From VFMC01 sp046331225 (lineage in GTDB: Bacteria; Actinomycetota; Acidimicrobiia; Acidimicrobiales; Ilumatobacteraceae), in NCBI GenBank assembly GCA_046331225.1, contig JAXLRF010000010.1:132353-196352 (forward strand): a stretch of 64,000 nucleotides of DNA, read 5' to 3'. The first letter of the stretch is position 1; each line of letters opens with the position of its first letter. Positions 40,480 through 49,020 of the stretch are shown here, piece after piece. A model generated the notes under the pieces. That model was not told where the DNA came from. It searched no databases and was given only the letters and a program-made list of their open reading frames with translations. Position numbers and translations under genes: made by a program.

Positions 40480-41909
40480 TCCGACGTCACAGGACGATCA
40501 CCGCCGCGCTCGCCGCCGGCGCGCTGCTCATCGCAGCGTGCGGCGGGGACGACGACGAGACGACCACGACCGACGCAGCGACCGAGACCACCGCGGCCGC
40601 CACCGAGACCACCGCTGCGGCGACCGAGACCACCGAGGCCTCGACCGACACCACCGAAGCGGCCACCGACACCACGGCTGCGCCGGAGACCACCGAGGCC
40701 GCTGCCGAGGCGTGGGCCGTCAACACCGACGACTGCATCGACCCCGACGCCGCCAACGCGCCGATCGAGGGCACCATCAAGATCGGCTCCGCGATGCCGC
40801 TCACCGGTGGCGTGGCCGCCGCGGCGTTCGCGCCCGTGAAGGACGGCTTCGACGCCTACATCCAGTACGCGAACGAGAACGGCCTCGTGCCCGGCTACGA
40901 CATCCAGCTCACGATCGAGGACGACCAGTACAACCCCGAGCTCACCCCGGGCGCGATCAGCAAGCAGATCGACGCCGGCGTCAACCTGTTCTCGGGCATC
41001 ATCGGCTCGCCGAACAACGCCGCCGTCCGCGACACGCTGAACGACGAGTGCATCCCGCAGCTCAACGCCCTCACCGGTTCGCCGGCGTGGGGTGAGGTGG
41101 CCGACTACCCGTGGACCACCGGCATCCTCGTGCCGTACACCGTCGAGTCGAAGGTGTACGCCGCGCAGATCGCCGAGCAGTACCCCGACGGCGCCAGCGT
41201 CGCGCTGTTCTACGTGAACAACGAGTTCGGCCAGATCTACGCCGACGCGTTCAAGGAGATCGCCGGCGACTACAACCTCGACATCGTCGAGGAGCAGACG
41301 ATCGAGGCCACCGACGCCAACCCGCCCACGTCGCAGATCACCACCATCGCGGCTGCCAAGCCCGACGTGATCGTCGCCGTGCCGCTGGGTGCCGGCTGCA
41401 TCGGTTTCCTCACCGAGCTCGCCAACGCGAAGGCGCAGAACGCCGGCTGGGAGCCGCCGACCTACGTGACCAACACCTGCGCGAGCAGCCTGATCCTCGG
41501 TGCCGCCGGTGCGGCCGCCGACGGTCTGATCACCTCGGGCAACCTGGTCGACCTCGGCGATCCCGCGAACGACTCGATCCCGGCCGTCAAGGAGTACAAG
41601 GACTTCATGGCCGGCCTCGGCAAGAGCGACATCGTCACCACGGCCGGCGCCGGCTGGACGACCGGTGAGGTCACCGTCGCGATCCTGAAGCAGGCCGCCG
41701 AGTCGCCCGAGGGCCTGACCCGGGCGTCGATCATCAACGCGGCCCGCAACTTCACCTTCACGCCGTCGCTCGCCCGTCCGGGTGTGGTCGACAAGATGAA
41801 CGGCGAAGAGGATCCGTTCCTGTCGCAGTCGCTGATCGTGCTGCAGTACGACGCCGACACCGCGACGTCCTCCGACGTCGGTGAGCTGATCACCCAGTTC
41901 GAGAGCTGA
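40476..41909 (+). CDS. livK: ABC transporter substrate-binding lipoprotein (LivJ/LivK type)
   Basis: 477 residues. Signal peptide with lipobox IAAC, then an unusually long ~50-residue Thr/Glu/Ala spacer made of repeated ATETT/TDTTEA units that would hold the binding domain off the membrane. The two-lobed periplasmic binding fold follows: IKIGSAMPLTGGVAAAAF, TIEDDQYNPELT, LFYVNNEFGQIYADAFKE, and GAGWTTGEVTVAILKQA. Four Cys in the mature part may form disulfides. AGAGGGGGAG precedes ATG 40476, which overlaps the livM stop. A perfect hairpin terminator follows the operon. Confidence 0.9.
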   Translation: MIRRHRTITAALAAGALLIAACGGDDDETTTTDAATETTAAATETTAAATETTEASTDTTEAATDTTAAPETTEAAAEAWAVNTDDCIDPDAANAPIEGTIKIGSAMPLTGGVAAAAFAPVKDGFDAYIQYANENGLVPGYDIQLTIEDDQYNPELTPGAISKQIDAGVNLFSGIIGSPNNAAVRDTLNDECIPQLNALTGSPAWGEVADYPWTTGILVPYTVESKVYAAQIAEQYPDGASVALFYVNNEFGQIYADAFKEIAGDYNLDIVEEQTIEATDANPPTSQITTIAAAKPDVIVAVPLGAGCIGFLTELANAKAQNAGWEPPTYVTNTCASSLILGAAGAAADGLITSGNLVDLGDPANDSIPAVKEYKDFMAGLGKSDIVTTAGAGWTTGEVTVAILKQAAESPEGLTRASIINAARNFTFTPSLARPGVVDKMNGEEDPFLSQSLIVLQYDADTATSSDVGELITQFES

Positions 41910-41982
41910 TCATCGGGGCTCGTCCCCGAACGCTTCCGGCCGTCCCATCGTGAACCAGGCCGGCCGGAGCACCGTGATCCGT

Positions 41983-42012
41983 GCGAGACCCGCCCTCCGG
42001 GGCGGGTCTCGC
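41983..42012 (+). terminator. hairpin terminator after the liv operon
   Basis: A perfect 12-bp stem (GCGAGACCCGCC/GGCGGGTCTCGC) with a 6-base loop, ~74 bp after the livK stop. No T run follows, as is common in GC-rich actinobacteria. Confidence 0.7.
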
Positions 42013-42060
42013 CGCGTCCGGGGCCGGCTCGCCCGTTCGGCCCGTTATTGATCGCGGAGT

Positions 42061-42094
42061 TAGATTCGTGGCCCTGCGGCCGCCACCGTGGCGG
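42061..42094 (+). promoter_or_regulatory. -10 box and leader hairpin before the CoA ligase gene
   Basis: TAGATT (42061-42066) fits TAnnnT. A 6-bp stem with a 3-base loop (CCGCCA/TGGCGG, 42080-42094) lies in the short leader before ACGAGGGGA and ATG 42117. Confidence 0.4.
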
Positions 42095-42116
42095 ACACCG
42101 ACGAGGGGATGCACAC

Positions 42117-43667
42117 ATGGCGTTGATCGCCGCCGATCGAGCGCGCGAGCGCCCCACCGAGATCGCGCTCCGCGACGACCGCGTCGCGCTGCGGTGGGCG
42201 GAGGTCGACGACGTGCTCGACCGTGTCGCCAACGGCTTGCACGCCGCCGGCCTCGGTGCGTCGCGACGTGTGGCCGTGTACGCCGAGAACGCAGCCGAGG
42301 TGGTGCTCGCACACCTCGGCGCGCTGCTCGCCGGGGCGAGCTCGGTACCGGTCAACTTCCACCTCACCGCCGACGAGGCAGCGTTCATCCTGCGCGACTC
42401 GCGCACCGAAGTGCTGTTCGTCGGCCCCGAGAACCTGGCTCGCGGCGTCGAAGCCGCGTCGATGGCAGGCGTGCGGCGGGTCATCGCGTGGCGCAGCCCC
42501 GAGGCGGTCGCCGCGGGTGCCGAGCCGTGGGAGCAGTGGCTGGCCGATGCGCCGTCGGGCGAACCACCCACCGACGTCGCGCCGCGACCCAACCTGATGT
42601 ACACGAGCGGCACCACGGGCGTGCCGAAGGGCGTCGACCTGCCGCCGTCGATCTTCGCGGGCGGTGCCACCATCGTCGAGCACGTCGCCGCGCTCGGCGA
42701 GCAGCGTTTCGCCAAGCTCGGCACGCACCTGGTGGTCGGCCCGATGTATCACACGGGTCCGCTGTCGGGCATGCGCACCCTCGCCGCGGGCGTGCCGGTG
42801 GTGGTGCTCGGCCGGTTCGATCCCGAGCGTGTGCTGCAGGCGATCGACACGTATCGCACCGAGAGCTCGGTGATGGTGCCGACGCACTTCAAGCGGCTGC
42901 TCGAACTGCCGGCCGAGGTGAAGGCCCGCTACGACGTCAGCAGCATGAAGAGCATCTCGCACACCGGTGCCGCCTGCCCGGTCGAGGTGAAGCAGCAGAT
43001 GATCGAGTGGTTCGGCCCGGTGTTCAACGACTCGTACGGCGCCACCGAGGTGGGCACCATCTGCTCGATCTCGAGCGAGGAGTGGCTCGCTCATCCGGGC
43101 AGCGTCGGCAAGGTCCGCGCACCGTTCACGCGTGCGATCGTGGTCGGCCCCGACGACCAGGAGGTGCCGCCCGGCACCGAAGGGCGGCTCTACTTCGAGG
43201 ACTCGACGGGTCGCGGCATCGTGTACCCGAACGATCCCGAGAAGACCGCTGCGGCGCACCTCCGCCCAGGCGTGTTCACCATCGGCGAGATCGGCTACGT
43301 CGACGCCGACGGGTACGTGTACATCACCGACCGGTTCAGCGACATGATCGTGGCCGGCGGGGTCAACATCTACCCGGCCGAGGCCGAGGCCGTGATCGTC
43401 GAGCATCCCAAGGTCGCCGACGTGGCCGTGATCGGCGTGCCCGACGCCGACCTGGGTGAGGCGGTCAAGGCCCTGGTCGTCCCGATCGACCCGGACGACC
43501 CGCCGTCGCCCGACGAACTGATCACCCTGTGTCGCTCGAGGCTGGCTGGCTACAAGTGTCCGCGTACGGTGGAGATCGTCGCGAGCGTGGGGCGCAACGC
43601 GATGGGGAAGATCAACAAGCGGGCGCTGCGCGCGTCGTACTGGGAGGGGAGTCGCACCATTGGCTGA
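42117..43667 (+). CDS. AMP-dependent acyl-CoA synthetase/ligase
   Basis: Activates a carboxylic acid to its CoA thioester through an acyl-adenylate. 516 residues with the P-loop YTSGTTGVPKG, DSYGATEVG, the hinge ITDRFSDMIVAGGVNIYPAE, and the catalytic Lys in MGKINKRALR. First gene of a four-gene operon with two enoyl-CoA hydratase family proteins and a TetR regulator, all overlapping. This composition points to breakdown of a fatty, aromatic or sterol-derived acid; the substrate is not determined. Confidence 0.9.
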   Translation: MALIAADRARERPTEIALRDDRVALRWAEVDDVLDRVANGLHAAGLGASRRVAVYAENAAEVVLAHLGALLAGASSVPVNFHLTADEAAFILRDSRTEVLFVGPENLARGVEAASMAGVRRVIAWRSPEAVAAGAEPWEQWLADAPSGEPPTDVAPRPNLMYTSGTTGVPKGVDLPPSIFAGGATIVEHVAALGEQRFAKLGTHLVVGPMYHTGPLSGMRTLAAGVPVVVLGRFDPERVLQAIDTYRTESSVMVPTHFKRLLELPAEVKARYDVSSMKSISHTGAACPVEVKQQMIEWFGPVFNDSYGATEVGTICSISSEEWLAHPGSVGKVRAPFTRAIVVGPDDQEVPPGTEGRLYFEDSTGRGIVYPNDPEKTAAAHLRPGVFTIGEIGYVDADGYVYITDRFSDMIVAGGVNIYPAEAEAVIVEHPKVADVAVIGVPDADLGEAVKALVVPIDPDDPPSPDELITLCRSRLAGYKCPRTVEIVASVGRNAMGKINKRALRASYWEGSRTIG

Positions 43668-44511
43668 ATCGCTCGACGAGCCGTCCGCCGATGCACTGGT
43701 GCTGGTCGACGACCCGGCCGCGCACGTACGCCGGCTCACGCTCAACTGGCCCACCAAGCGCAACGCCCTGTCGAACGCGCTGCGCACCCAGCTGTTCGCC
43801 GAACTGCGTCGTGCCGACACCGACCCCGAGGTGCGCGTGATCGTGATCCGTGGCGCGGGCGCCTGCTTCTCCGCCGGGTACGACCTGGCGCAGGCGCCGG
43901 GTGAGCCGCTGCCGTGGGGCATCACCAAGGCCGACGGTGGCTGGGCGCGCCACGTGCTGCAGGGCTGGTTCGAGATGATGGATCTCGCCACGCCGGTGAT
44001 CGCGCAGGTGCACGGCTACTGCCTGGCCGGCGGCACCGAGCTCGCAACGGCCTGCGACCTCGTCTACGTCGCCGACGACGCGCAGATCGGCTACCCGCCG
44101 GTGCGCAGCATGAGCTCGCCCGACATGGCGTGGCATGTCTGGCTGATGGGCATGCGCCGCGCGATGGAGGCGATGCTGACGGGCGACTCGATGACCGGTG
44201 TCGAGGCGGTCGAGGCCGGCTTCGCCAACCGTTCGTTCCCCGCCGACCAGCTCGAGACCGAGGTGCTCCGCATCGCCGAGCGCGTGGCGAAGGTGCCACC
44301 CGACCTCCAGGCGCTCAACAAGCGCGTGGTGCACCGGGCGATGGAGGCGATGGGCATGCGTGACGGCATGCGGGCGACGGCCGACATCAACGCCCTCGGG
44401 TTCCACCAGCGCAGCTCGCGCGAGTACTTCGCCCAGTTCGCCAAGGGCGTCACCACGGCCCTGTCCGAACGCGACCGCACGTTCGGCGACTACCGGGAGG
44501 AGCAGACGTGA
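43660..44511 (+). CDS. enoyl-CoA hydratase/isomerase family protein (1)
   Basis: 283-residue crotonase fold. Oxyanion-hole residues are in ACFSAGYDL and HGYCLAGGTELATACDLV. The position usually holding the first catalytic Glu reads differently (DLVYVADDAQIGYPPV), so hydratase activity is not guaranteed; isomerase, hydrolase or dehalogenase variants exist. TTG 43660 is the start, supported by GGGAGGGGA upstream, and overlaps the CoA ligase stop by 8 bp. Confidence 0.87.
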   Translation: MAESLDEPSADALVLVDDPAAHVRRLTLNWPTKRNALSNALRTQLFAELRRADTDPEVRVIVIRGAGACFSAGYDLAQAPGEPLPWGITKADGGWARHVLQGWFEMMDLATPVIAQVHGYCLAGGTELATACDLVYVADDAQIGYPPVRSMSSPDMAWHVWLMGMRRAMEAMLTGDSMTGVEAVEAGFANRSFPADQLETEVLRIAERVAKVPPDLQALNKRVVHRAMEAMGMRDGMRATADINALGFHQRSSREYFAQFAKGVTTALSERDRTFGDYREEQT

Positions 44512-45353
44512 GCGTGTCGCTCGACGACCTGCAGACGATCCACTACGAGGTGGTCGATCCGGGTGAGCACGGCATCGCCGTGGTCACCCTCGACCGTCCG
44601 GAGAGTCGCAACGCACAGAACAAGCGGATGACCTACGAGATGAACGCCGCGTTCGACGACGCGTCGCGGCGCACCGACGTGAAGGTGATCGTGCTGCAGG
44701 CCGAGGGCCCGCACTTCTGCAGCGGCCACGACCTGCGAGACACCGAGAGCCACCGCGAGTTCGACCTCGTCTCGCCCCACGGCGGCTACTCGCGAGAGGG
44801 CCAGGAGGGGCACATGGCCTGGGAGGAGGAGCTCTACTTCCAGATGTGCTGGCGGTGGCGCAACCTGCCCAAGCCGTTGCTCGCCGCTGCGCAGGGCAAG
44901 ACCATCGCCGGTGGGCTGATGCTGCTGTGGGTGGCCGACGTGATCGTCGCCGCCGACGACGCGCTGTTCAGCGATCCGGTGGTGGGCATGGGCGTCAACG
45001 GCGTCGAGTACTTCGCGCACCCGTGGGAGTGGGGTGCCCGCAAGGCCAAGGAGTTGCTGTTCACCGGCGACTGGGTGACCGCCGACGAGGCGCACCGTCT
45101 CGGCATGGTCAATCACGTCGTGCCGGCGGCCGAGTTGCGACCGTTCGTGATGGGCATGGCCGAGCGCATCGCACAGCGGCCGTCGTTCGCACTGAAGCTC
45201 GCGAAGGAGAGCGTCAACCAGACGCTCGAGGCACAGGGCCAGTTCACGGCGATGCGTGCGGCGTTCTCGCTGCAGCACCTCGGCCATGCACACAACCGCA
45301 TCCGCTTCGGGATCCCCATCGATCCCGGTCCCCGAGCGCCGAAGCCCGCCTGA
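44508..45353 (+). CDS. enoyl-CoA hydratase/isomerase family protein (2)
   Basis: 281 residues. Oxyanion motifs PHFCSGHDL and GKTIAGGLMLLWVADVIVA. The loop after the first motif is long and His/Glu-rich (TESHREFDLVSPHGGYSREG), unlike the preceding paralogue. As in that protein, the classical Glu pair is not clear (SDPVVGMGVNGVEYF), so the reaction is open. The GTG overlaps the previous stop (GTGA). Confidence 0.86.
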   Translation: MSVSLDDLQTIHYEVVDPGEHGIAVVTLDRPESRNAQNKRMTYEMNAAFDDASRRTDVKVIVLQAEGPHFCSGHDLRDTESHREFDLVSPHGGYSREGQEGHMAWEEELYFQMCWRWRNLPKPLLAAAQGKTIAGGLMLLWVADVIVAADDALFSDPVVGMGVNGVEYFAHPWEWGARKAKELLFTGDWVTADEAHRLGMVNHVVPAAELRPFVMGMAERIAQRPSFALKLAKESVNQTLEAQGQFTAMRAAFSLQHLGHAHNRIRFGIPIDPGPRAPKPA

Positions 45354-45997
45354 TGCCCACCGCGGCGCGACGCAACGCGGTGCCGGTCAAGCGCCTGGGG
45401 CGGCCGAAGGACGTCGCCTCGGCCGAGACGCGCGAGCGGTTGCTCGGTGTCGCCTGCGCGTCGTTCGCGCGCCACGGCTACGACGCCACCACCAATCGGA
45501 TGATCGCCGAAGGTGCGGGCATCACGACCGGAGCGATCTACCACTACTACCCGTCGAAGGCCGACCTGTACGTGGCCGTCTACGAACGGGTGCAACAGGG
45601 CGTGTACCACGAGTTCGAGCGGGCGATCGCCCCGCACGTCGGTCTCGTCGACCGGGTACGCGCCGTGCTCGACGCCTCGGTCGAGCTCAACCGGCACGAC
45701 CCGGCCGCCGCCGGGTTCGTGGTCGGTGTGGCCGCCGAGGTGCAGCGGCACCCCGAGCTGTTGCAGCCCTTGCGCGACGCGAACGCCACGAGCGCCAACT
45801 TCCTGCGCAGGCTCGCCGCGGATGCCGCGGCCAACGGCGAGCTGCGTCCCGACGTGTCGGTGCGCGGCCTGGAGGACCTCTTGACCGCGGTGCTGGCGGG
45901 GCTCGCGCGGTTCAGCACGCACGCGAGCGACTCGCACCGCCACGCCGAGGCCGTCGCTGTGCTGCAGCGCTGTCTCGCCGGCACGCTGCTCGCCTGA
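45353..45997 (+). CDS. TetR-family transcriptional regulator
   Basis: 214 residues. N-terminal helix-turn-helix: ETRERLLGVACASFARHGYD, then ATTNRMIAEGAGITTGAIYH and YYPSKADLYVAVYE, a canonical TetR DNA-binding domain. The helical C-terminal part would bind a ligand, probably an acyl-CoA or pathway intermediate. The ATG overlaps the hydratase stop (ATGA), so it is the last gene of the operon it probably controls. A strong hairpin follows. Confidence 0.9.
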   Translation: MPTAARRNAVPVKRLGRPKDVASAETRERLLGVACASFARHGYDATTNRMIAEGAGITTGAIYHYYPSKADLYVAVYERVQQGVYHEFERAIAPHVGLVDRVRAVLDASVELNRHDPAAAGFVVGVAAEVQRHPELLQPLRDANATSANFLRRLAADAAANGELRPDVSVRGLEDLLTAVLAGLARFSTHASDSHRHAEAVAVLQRCLAGTLLA

Positions 45998-46016
45998 GCT
46001 CGTCCCGGACGCGGCA

Positions 46017-46042
46017 CGGGGGCGGCCCTGCGGCCGCCCCCG
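46017..46042. terminator. bidirectional hairpin terminator between TetR and lipoprotein genes
   Basis: Perfect 11-bp stem with 4-base loop (CGGGGGCGGCC/GGCCGCCCCCG) between convergent genes, 20 bp after the TetR stop and 30 bp after the lipoprotein stop. Confidence 0.75.
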
Positions 46043-46071
46043 TCCGGGTTCGAGCTGTCTCGCCGTGCGCG

Positions 46072-46668
46072 TCAGGTCGACGCGGTGATGCAGGTCATCA
46101 TCTGCGTCATCAGGTCGTTGAACTGCTCGCTCGTGGTGTCGCCGGCCGAGGTGACCATCGCCTTCAGGTCGTCGTCGCTCATGCCCTCGAAGATGGCACG
46201 GACGCACTCCTGGTCGACGCCGTCCTGACCGGCCATCGAGCCGACCATCTGGTCGACGAGCTGCTCGCGCGGGGCGCAGGTGAGGATGTCGATCGCGACG
46301 GCCTCGCCCTCGGCGCTCAAGGCCACGTCCTCGCCGGCGGGGGCGTCGGCGATCATCTGGAGGTCGGCCTCGCTGAGACGCGAGGCGACCTCGGCGACGC
46401 AGTCGCGGTCGAGGGTCACGCCATCGGCCTCGGCCTCGCTCACGGCCTTGTCGACGGCCTGTTGCACGAGGTCGCCCCCGCTGCTGCTGCCACCGGCCTC
46501 GGTGGTCGCGGTGTCGCCGGCGGCCGTGGTGGCGGTCGCGTCGGCGGCCTCGGTGGTGGCGCTGTCGCCCTTGCTGTCGCCCGAGTCGTCACTGCCGCAG
46601 GCGGCGGTGAGGAGCGCGAGGGTGGCGACGGCGGCCGTCAGCATGGTGCGGGTGGTCGTCCTGTTCAC
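46072..46668 (-). CDS. lipoprotein with a duplicated Cys-containing module
   Basis: 198 residues, unrecognised. Signal peptide with lipobox TAAC, then a Thr/Ala/Glu spacer (TTEAADATATTAAGDTATTE). The mature part holds two related ~45-residue units: TLDRDCVAEVASRLSEADLQ and GVDQECVRAIFEGMSDDDLK, each with a D-x-[DE]-C-V then S-[ED]-[AD]-DL pattern, and each followed by another Cys (ILTCAP, MTCIT). The same unit occurs in the lipoprotein at 47387-47671. Likely disulfide-linked helical modules. GTG 46668 follows AAAGGAA. Confidence 0.7.
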   Translation of the reverse strand: MNRTTTRTMLTAAVATLALLTAACGSDDSGDSKGDSATTEAADATATTAAGDTATTEAGGSSSGGDLVQQAVDKAVSEAEADGVTLDRDCVAEVASRLSEADLQMIADAPAGEDVALSAEGEAVAIDILTCAPREQLVDQMVGSMAGQDGVDQECVRAIFEGMSDDDLKAMVTSAGDTTSEQFNDLMTQMMTCITAST

Positions 46669-46765
46669 GGGGGTGTTCCTTTCCTTCGGACGGGTGAGTC
46701 ATCGGCGCGGCTTGACGAGACCTTGAGGATCTTCCGCGCTCGGGGTGGTGGGCGCAACCGGCAGA

Positions 46766-47299
46766 TCAGCGCTGCTCGAAGGTGAACCACCAGAGCAGGG
46801 CCGTGAGCGACAGTCCGTCGCCCACGCGACCTGCACGGATCTCGTCACGCAGCGTGTCGAGGCCGACCCATTCCACACGTTCGCTCTCGCTCGGGTCGCT
46901 CGGCGGGCCGACCTCGGCCGCCCCGTCGGCGACGAACAGGTGGAACGTGGCGTCGCTGGTGCCGTTGTGCGGGAAGTACGTGGTGAGCCGTCGGATCGGC
47001 CCGGGCTGCCAGCCGGTCTCCTCGAGCGTCTCGCGGACCGCCGTCTGCTCGGGTGTCTCGCCCTCGTCGATCCGGCCGGCAGGCACCTCCCAGCCCCAGG
47101 TGTCGGTGGTGAACCGGTGGCGCCACAGCAGGAGCACGCCGCGAGTGGGGTCGTGCACCACCGTGCCGGCGGCCTCGGCGGGCATGCGCACCACGTGGTG
47201 GTCGAATCGAGGACCGTCGGGCACCTCGACGTCGGCGAGGGCGAGGCGCACCCACGGGCTGTCGTAGATGATGCGTTCGCCGTGCACGGTCCATCTCAT
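46766..47299 (-). CDS. NUDIX hydrolase (ADP-ribose pyrophosphatase-like)
   Basis: 177 residues. The Nudix box is complete: GRIDEGETPEQTAVRETLEE followed by TGW. VPAG just before it and the overall arrangement (MRWTVHGERIIYDSPWVRLA N-terminal strand region) resemble ADP-ribose/sugar-nucleotide pyrophosphatases. It would hydrolyse a nucleoside-diphosphate-linked metabolite. TACGCT lies 8 bases before the ATG, so the message is probably leaderless. Confidence 0.88.
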   Translation of the reverse strand: MRWTVHGERIIYDSPWVRLALADVEVPDGPRFDHHVVRMPAEAAGTVVHDPTRGVLLLWRHRFTTDTWGWEVPAGRIDEGETPEQTAVRETLEETGWQPGPIRRLTTYFPHNGTSDATFHLFVADGAAEVGPPSDPSESERVEWVGLDTLRDEIRAGRVGDGLSLTALLWWFTFEQR

Positions 47300-47307
47300 G
47301 GCCGCCG

Positions 47308-47313
47308 AGCGTA
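47308..47313 (-). promoter_or_regulatory. -10 box (TACGCT) for leaderless NUDIX gene
   Basis: Read on the minus strand TACGCT ends 8 bases before ATG 47299. Confidence 0.5.
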
Positions 47314-47332
47314 CGGCCTACCCGGGACGCGA

Positions 47333-47360
47333 CGGGGGCGGCGCCGCAGCGCCGCCCCCG
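47333..47360 (-). terminator. hairpin terminator after the small Cys lipoprotein gene
   Basis: Perfect 12-bp stem, 4-base loop (CGGGGGCGGCGC/GCGCCGCCCCCG), 26 bp beyond the lipoprotein stop on the minus strand. Its core matches the terminator at 46017-46042. Confidence 0.7.
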
Positions 47361-47386
47361 GTGCGTTCACGGATGTGCGTGGGTAT

Positions 47387-47671
47387 TCAGCTGCCGACCG
47401 GCGCGCAGGAGGCGATCTCCTCGAGCAGGGCGTCCGACTCGGCGGTCGACTGGTTGTCCGAGAGCGTCTTGTCGATCGCCTCGAGCTCGTCGTCGCTGTA
47501 CTTGTCGAGCGCGGCGTCGACGCAGTCGCTGTCGATCTCGATGCCGGCGTTCGTGAACGTCTCGACGATGTTGTCGCGGGTGCCTTCGCGGTCGACGCCG
47601 CCGCAGGCGGCGAGGGCGAGGCCGGCGATGGCGGCCAGCACGGTGACACGGGCGGTGCGGGTCGTGGTCAT
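47387..47671 (-). CDS. small lipoprotein with one Cys module
   Basis: 94 residues. Signal peptide with lipobox LAAC, then GIEIDSDCVDAALDKYSDDE and a final Cys (EEIASCAP), the same module as the two in the lipoprotein at 46072-46668. ATG 47671 is chosen because GGGAGGA lies just upstream; the in-frame TTG further up is part of that site. Function unknown. Confidence 0.75.
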   Translation of the reverse strand: MTTTRTARVTVLAAIAGLALAACGGVDREGTRDNIVETFTNAGIEIDSDCVDAALDKYSDDELEAIDKTLSDNQSTAESDALLEEIASCAPVGS

Positions 47672-47743
47672 GTTGTTGGTTCCTCCCAATCGGTACGAGT
47701 CGAAGACGGTACGACGGCGTGGCGGTTACGCACGGGATACCCG

Positions 47744-48031
47744 TCAGGCGAGACGAGTACCGATCACCTGGTCCTCGAGGATGCGTGCGACGAAGTCGTA
47801 CGCAGTGCCGTCCTCCGCCTCGGCGTGGCAGGCGAACTCGGTGCCGACCGCCTCGGACGCGGGTTCCTCGCAGACCACCTCGCTGTCGAGGTCGAGCTCG
47901 ACGAAGATCTGGTCGCGGATGCCTCGTTCGGCGGCGCCGGCCGGGTCGAAGTCGTCGCCGGAGCAGGCGTGTGCCGTGCCGCCGAGCGCGCCGATCAGTC
48001 CGAGGGCCACGAGGCTGCGCCGGATCGACAT
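47744..48031 (-). CDS. small DUF4333-like lipoprotein
   Basis: 95 residues. Short signal peptide ending HAC (lipobox-like GTAHAC), then a compact domain with the pattern VVCEEPASEAVGTEFACHAE and DGTAYDFVARI, which resembles the DUF4333 fold (two Cys forming a disulfide around a VGT-F-C core). Third small exported protein in a row on this strand. Function unknown. Confidence 0.72.
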   Translation of the reverse strand: MSIRRSLVALGLIGALGGTAHACSGDDFDPAGAAERGIRDQIFVELDLDSEVVCEEPASEAVGTEFACHAEAEDGTAYDFVARILEDQVIGTRLA

Positions 48032-48062
48032 GTTCGCGACGGTCCGGGGCGGTGCCGATCCG

Positions 48063-48992
48063 TCAGGCAGGCACCTCGACCCGCACGGGTGAGCTCGCCG
48101 CCCGGCTGCGGCGGACGGTGTCGATCGTGATGAGCACCAGCCCGGCCCACACGAAGGCGAAGCCGGTGACCCGCGACGCCGGGAGGTCTTCGTCGTACGC
48201 GAGCCAGCCGAGCAGGAAGTTGATCGTCGGGATCAGGTACTGCATCGGGCCGAGCACGGTGAGCGGCACGCGGTGTGCCGCCCAGGCGAACAGCGTGAGC
48301 GGCACCACGGTGGCGACGCCCGTGAGCAGGACGAGCACGAACTTCCCTGCGCTCGCGCTCGACGGGATCGAGTCGTCGGCGCCGGCCAGGGCGGTGGCCA
48401 CGACGATCGCCGGCACCAGCACCACGAACGACTCGGCCGCCATGCTCTCGAGCGGGTGCAGGGGCACCCGCTTCTTGAGCCAGCCGTACAGGCTCCACGA
48501 GCTGGCGAGGATCAGGGCGATCCAGGGCACCTGGCCGTAGGTGACGGCCAGGACGAGCACGGCGACGACGGCGAGCCCGACGGCGATCTGCTGCAGCCGG
48601 GTGAGGTGTTCGTGGAAGACGATCACGCCGACGGCGATGGTGCCGAGCGGCGCCATGAAGTAGCCGAGCGCGGTCTCGATCACGTGACCGTGCACCACGG
48701 CGAACACGTACGCGGTCCAGTTGCAGGTGAGCAGCGCGGCGGCCAGCGCCACCCGACCGAGCAGCGGTCGGTCGCGGACGACCGCCCGCACGGCACCCCA
48801 CCGCCGGGTGGCCGTCAGCACGCCGGCCATGATCAGTGCCGCGCTCATCACCCGCCAGCCGACGAGCTCGAACGCGTCGAACTCGGTGAGCTGCTTCCAG
48901 TAGACGGTGAGCGCACCCCACACCAGGTAGGCCGTGAGCCCCGCGACGAGCCCGCTGCGCAGGTGCGCGTCGCCGTCCGGCTGCTCGCTCAT
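48063..48992 (-). CDS. rarD: EamA/RarD-type membrane transporter
   Basis: 309 residues with ten hydrophobic helices in two EamA repeats. RarD hallmarks are present: LVWGALTVYWKQL in helix 1, ELVGWRVM, LTCNWTAYVFAVVHGHVIET, ALGYFMAPL and LGPMQYLIPTINFLLGWL. Members export or take up small metabolites; the substrate in most organisms is unknown. The upstream extension of the frame is not coding. ATG 48992. Confidence 0.87.
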   Translation of the reverse strand: MSEQPDGDAHLRSGLVAGLTAYLVWGALTVYWKQLTEFDAFELVGWRVMSAALIMAGVLTATRRWGAVRAVVRDRPLLGRVALAAALLTCNWTAYVFAVVHGHVIETALGYFMAPLGTIAVGVIVFHEHLTRLQQIAVGLAVVAVLVLAVTYGQVPWIALILASSWSLYGWLKKRVPLHPLESMAAESFVVLVPAIVVATALAGADDSIPSSASAGKFVLVLLTGVATVVPLTLFAWAAHRVPLTVLGPMQYLIPTINFLLGWLAYDEDLPASRVTGFAFVWAGLVLITIDTVRRSRAASSPVRVEVPA

Positions 48993-49020
48993 GCGAGGCG
49001 CCCGCGCCCGCGCCCGGACG

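Noticed and set aside
42048..42066. TTGATC and TAGATT as a -35/-10 pair before the CoA ligase gene
   Set aside because: The spacer is only 7 bases, too short for a sigma-70 type promoter; only the -10 box was kept.
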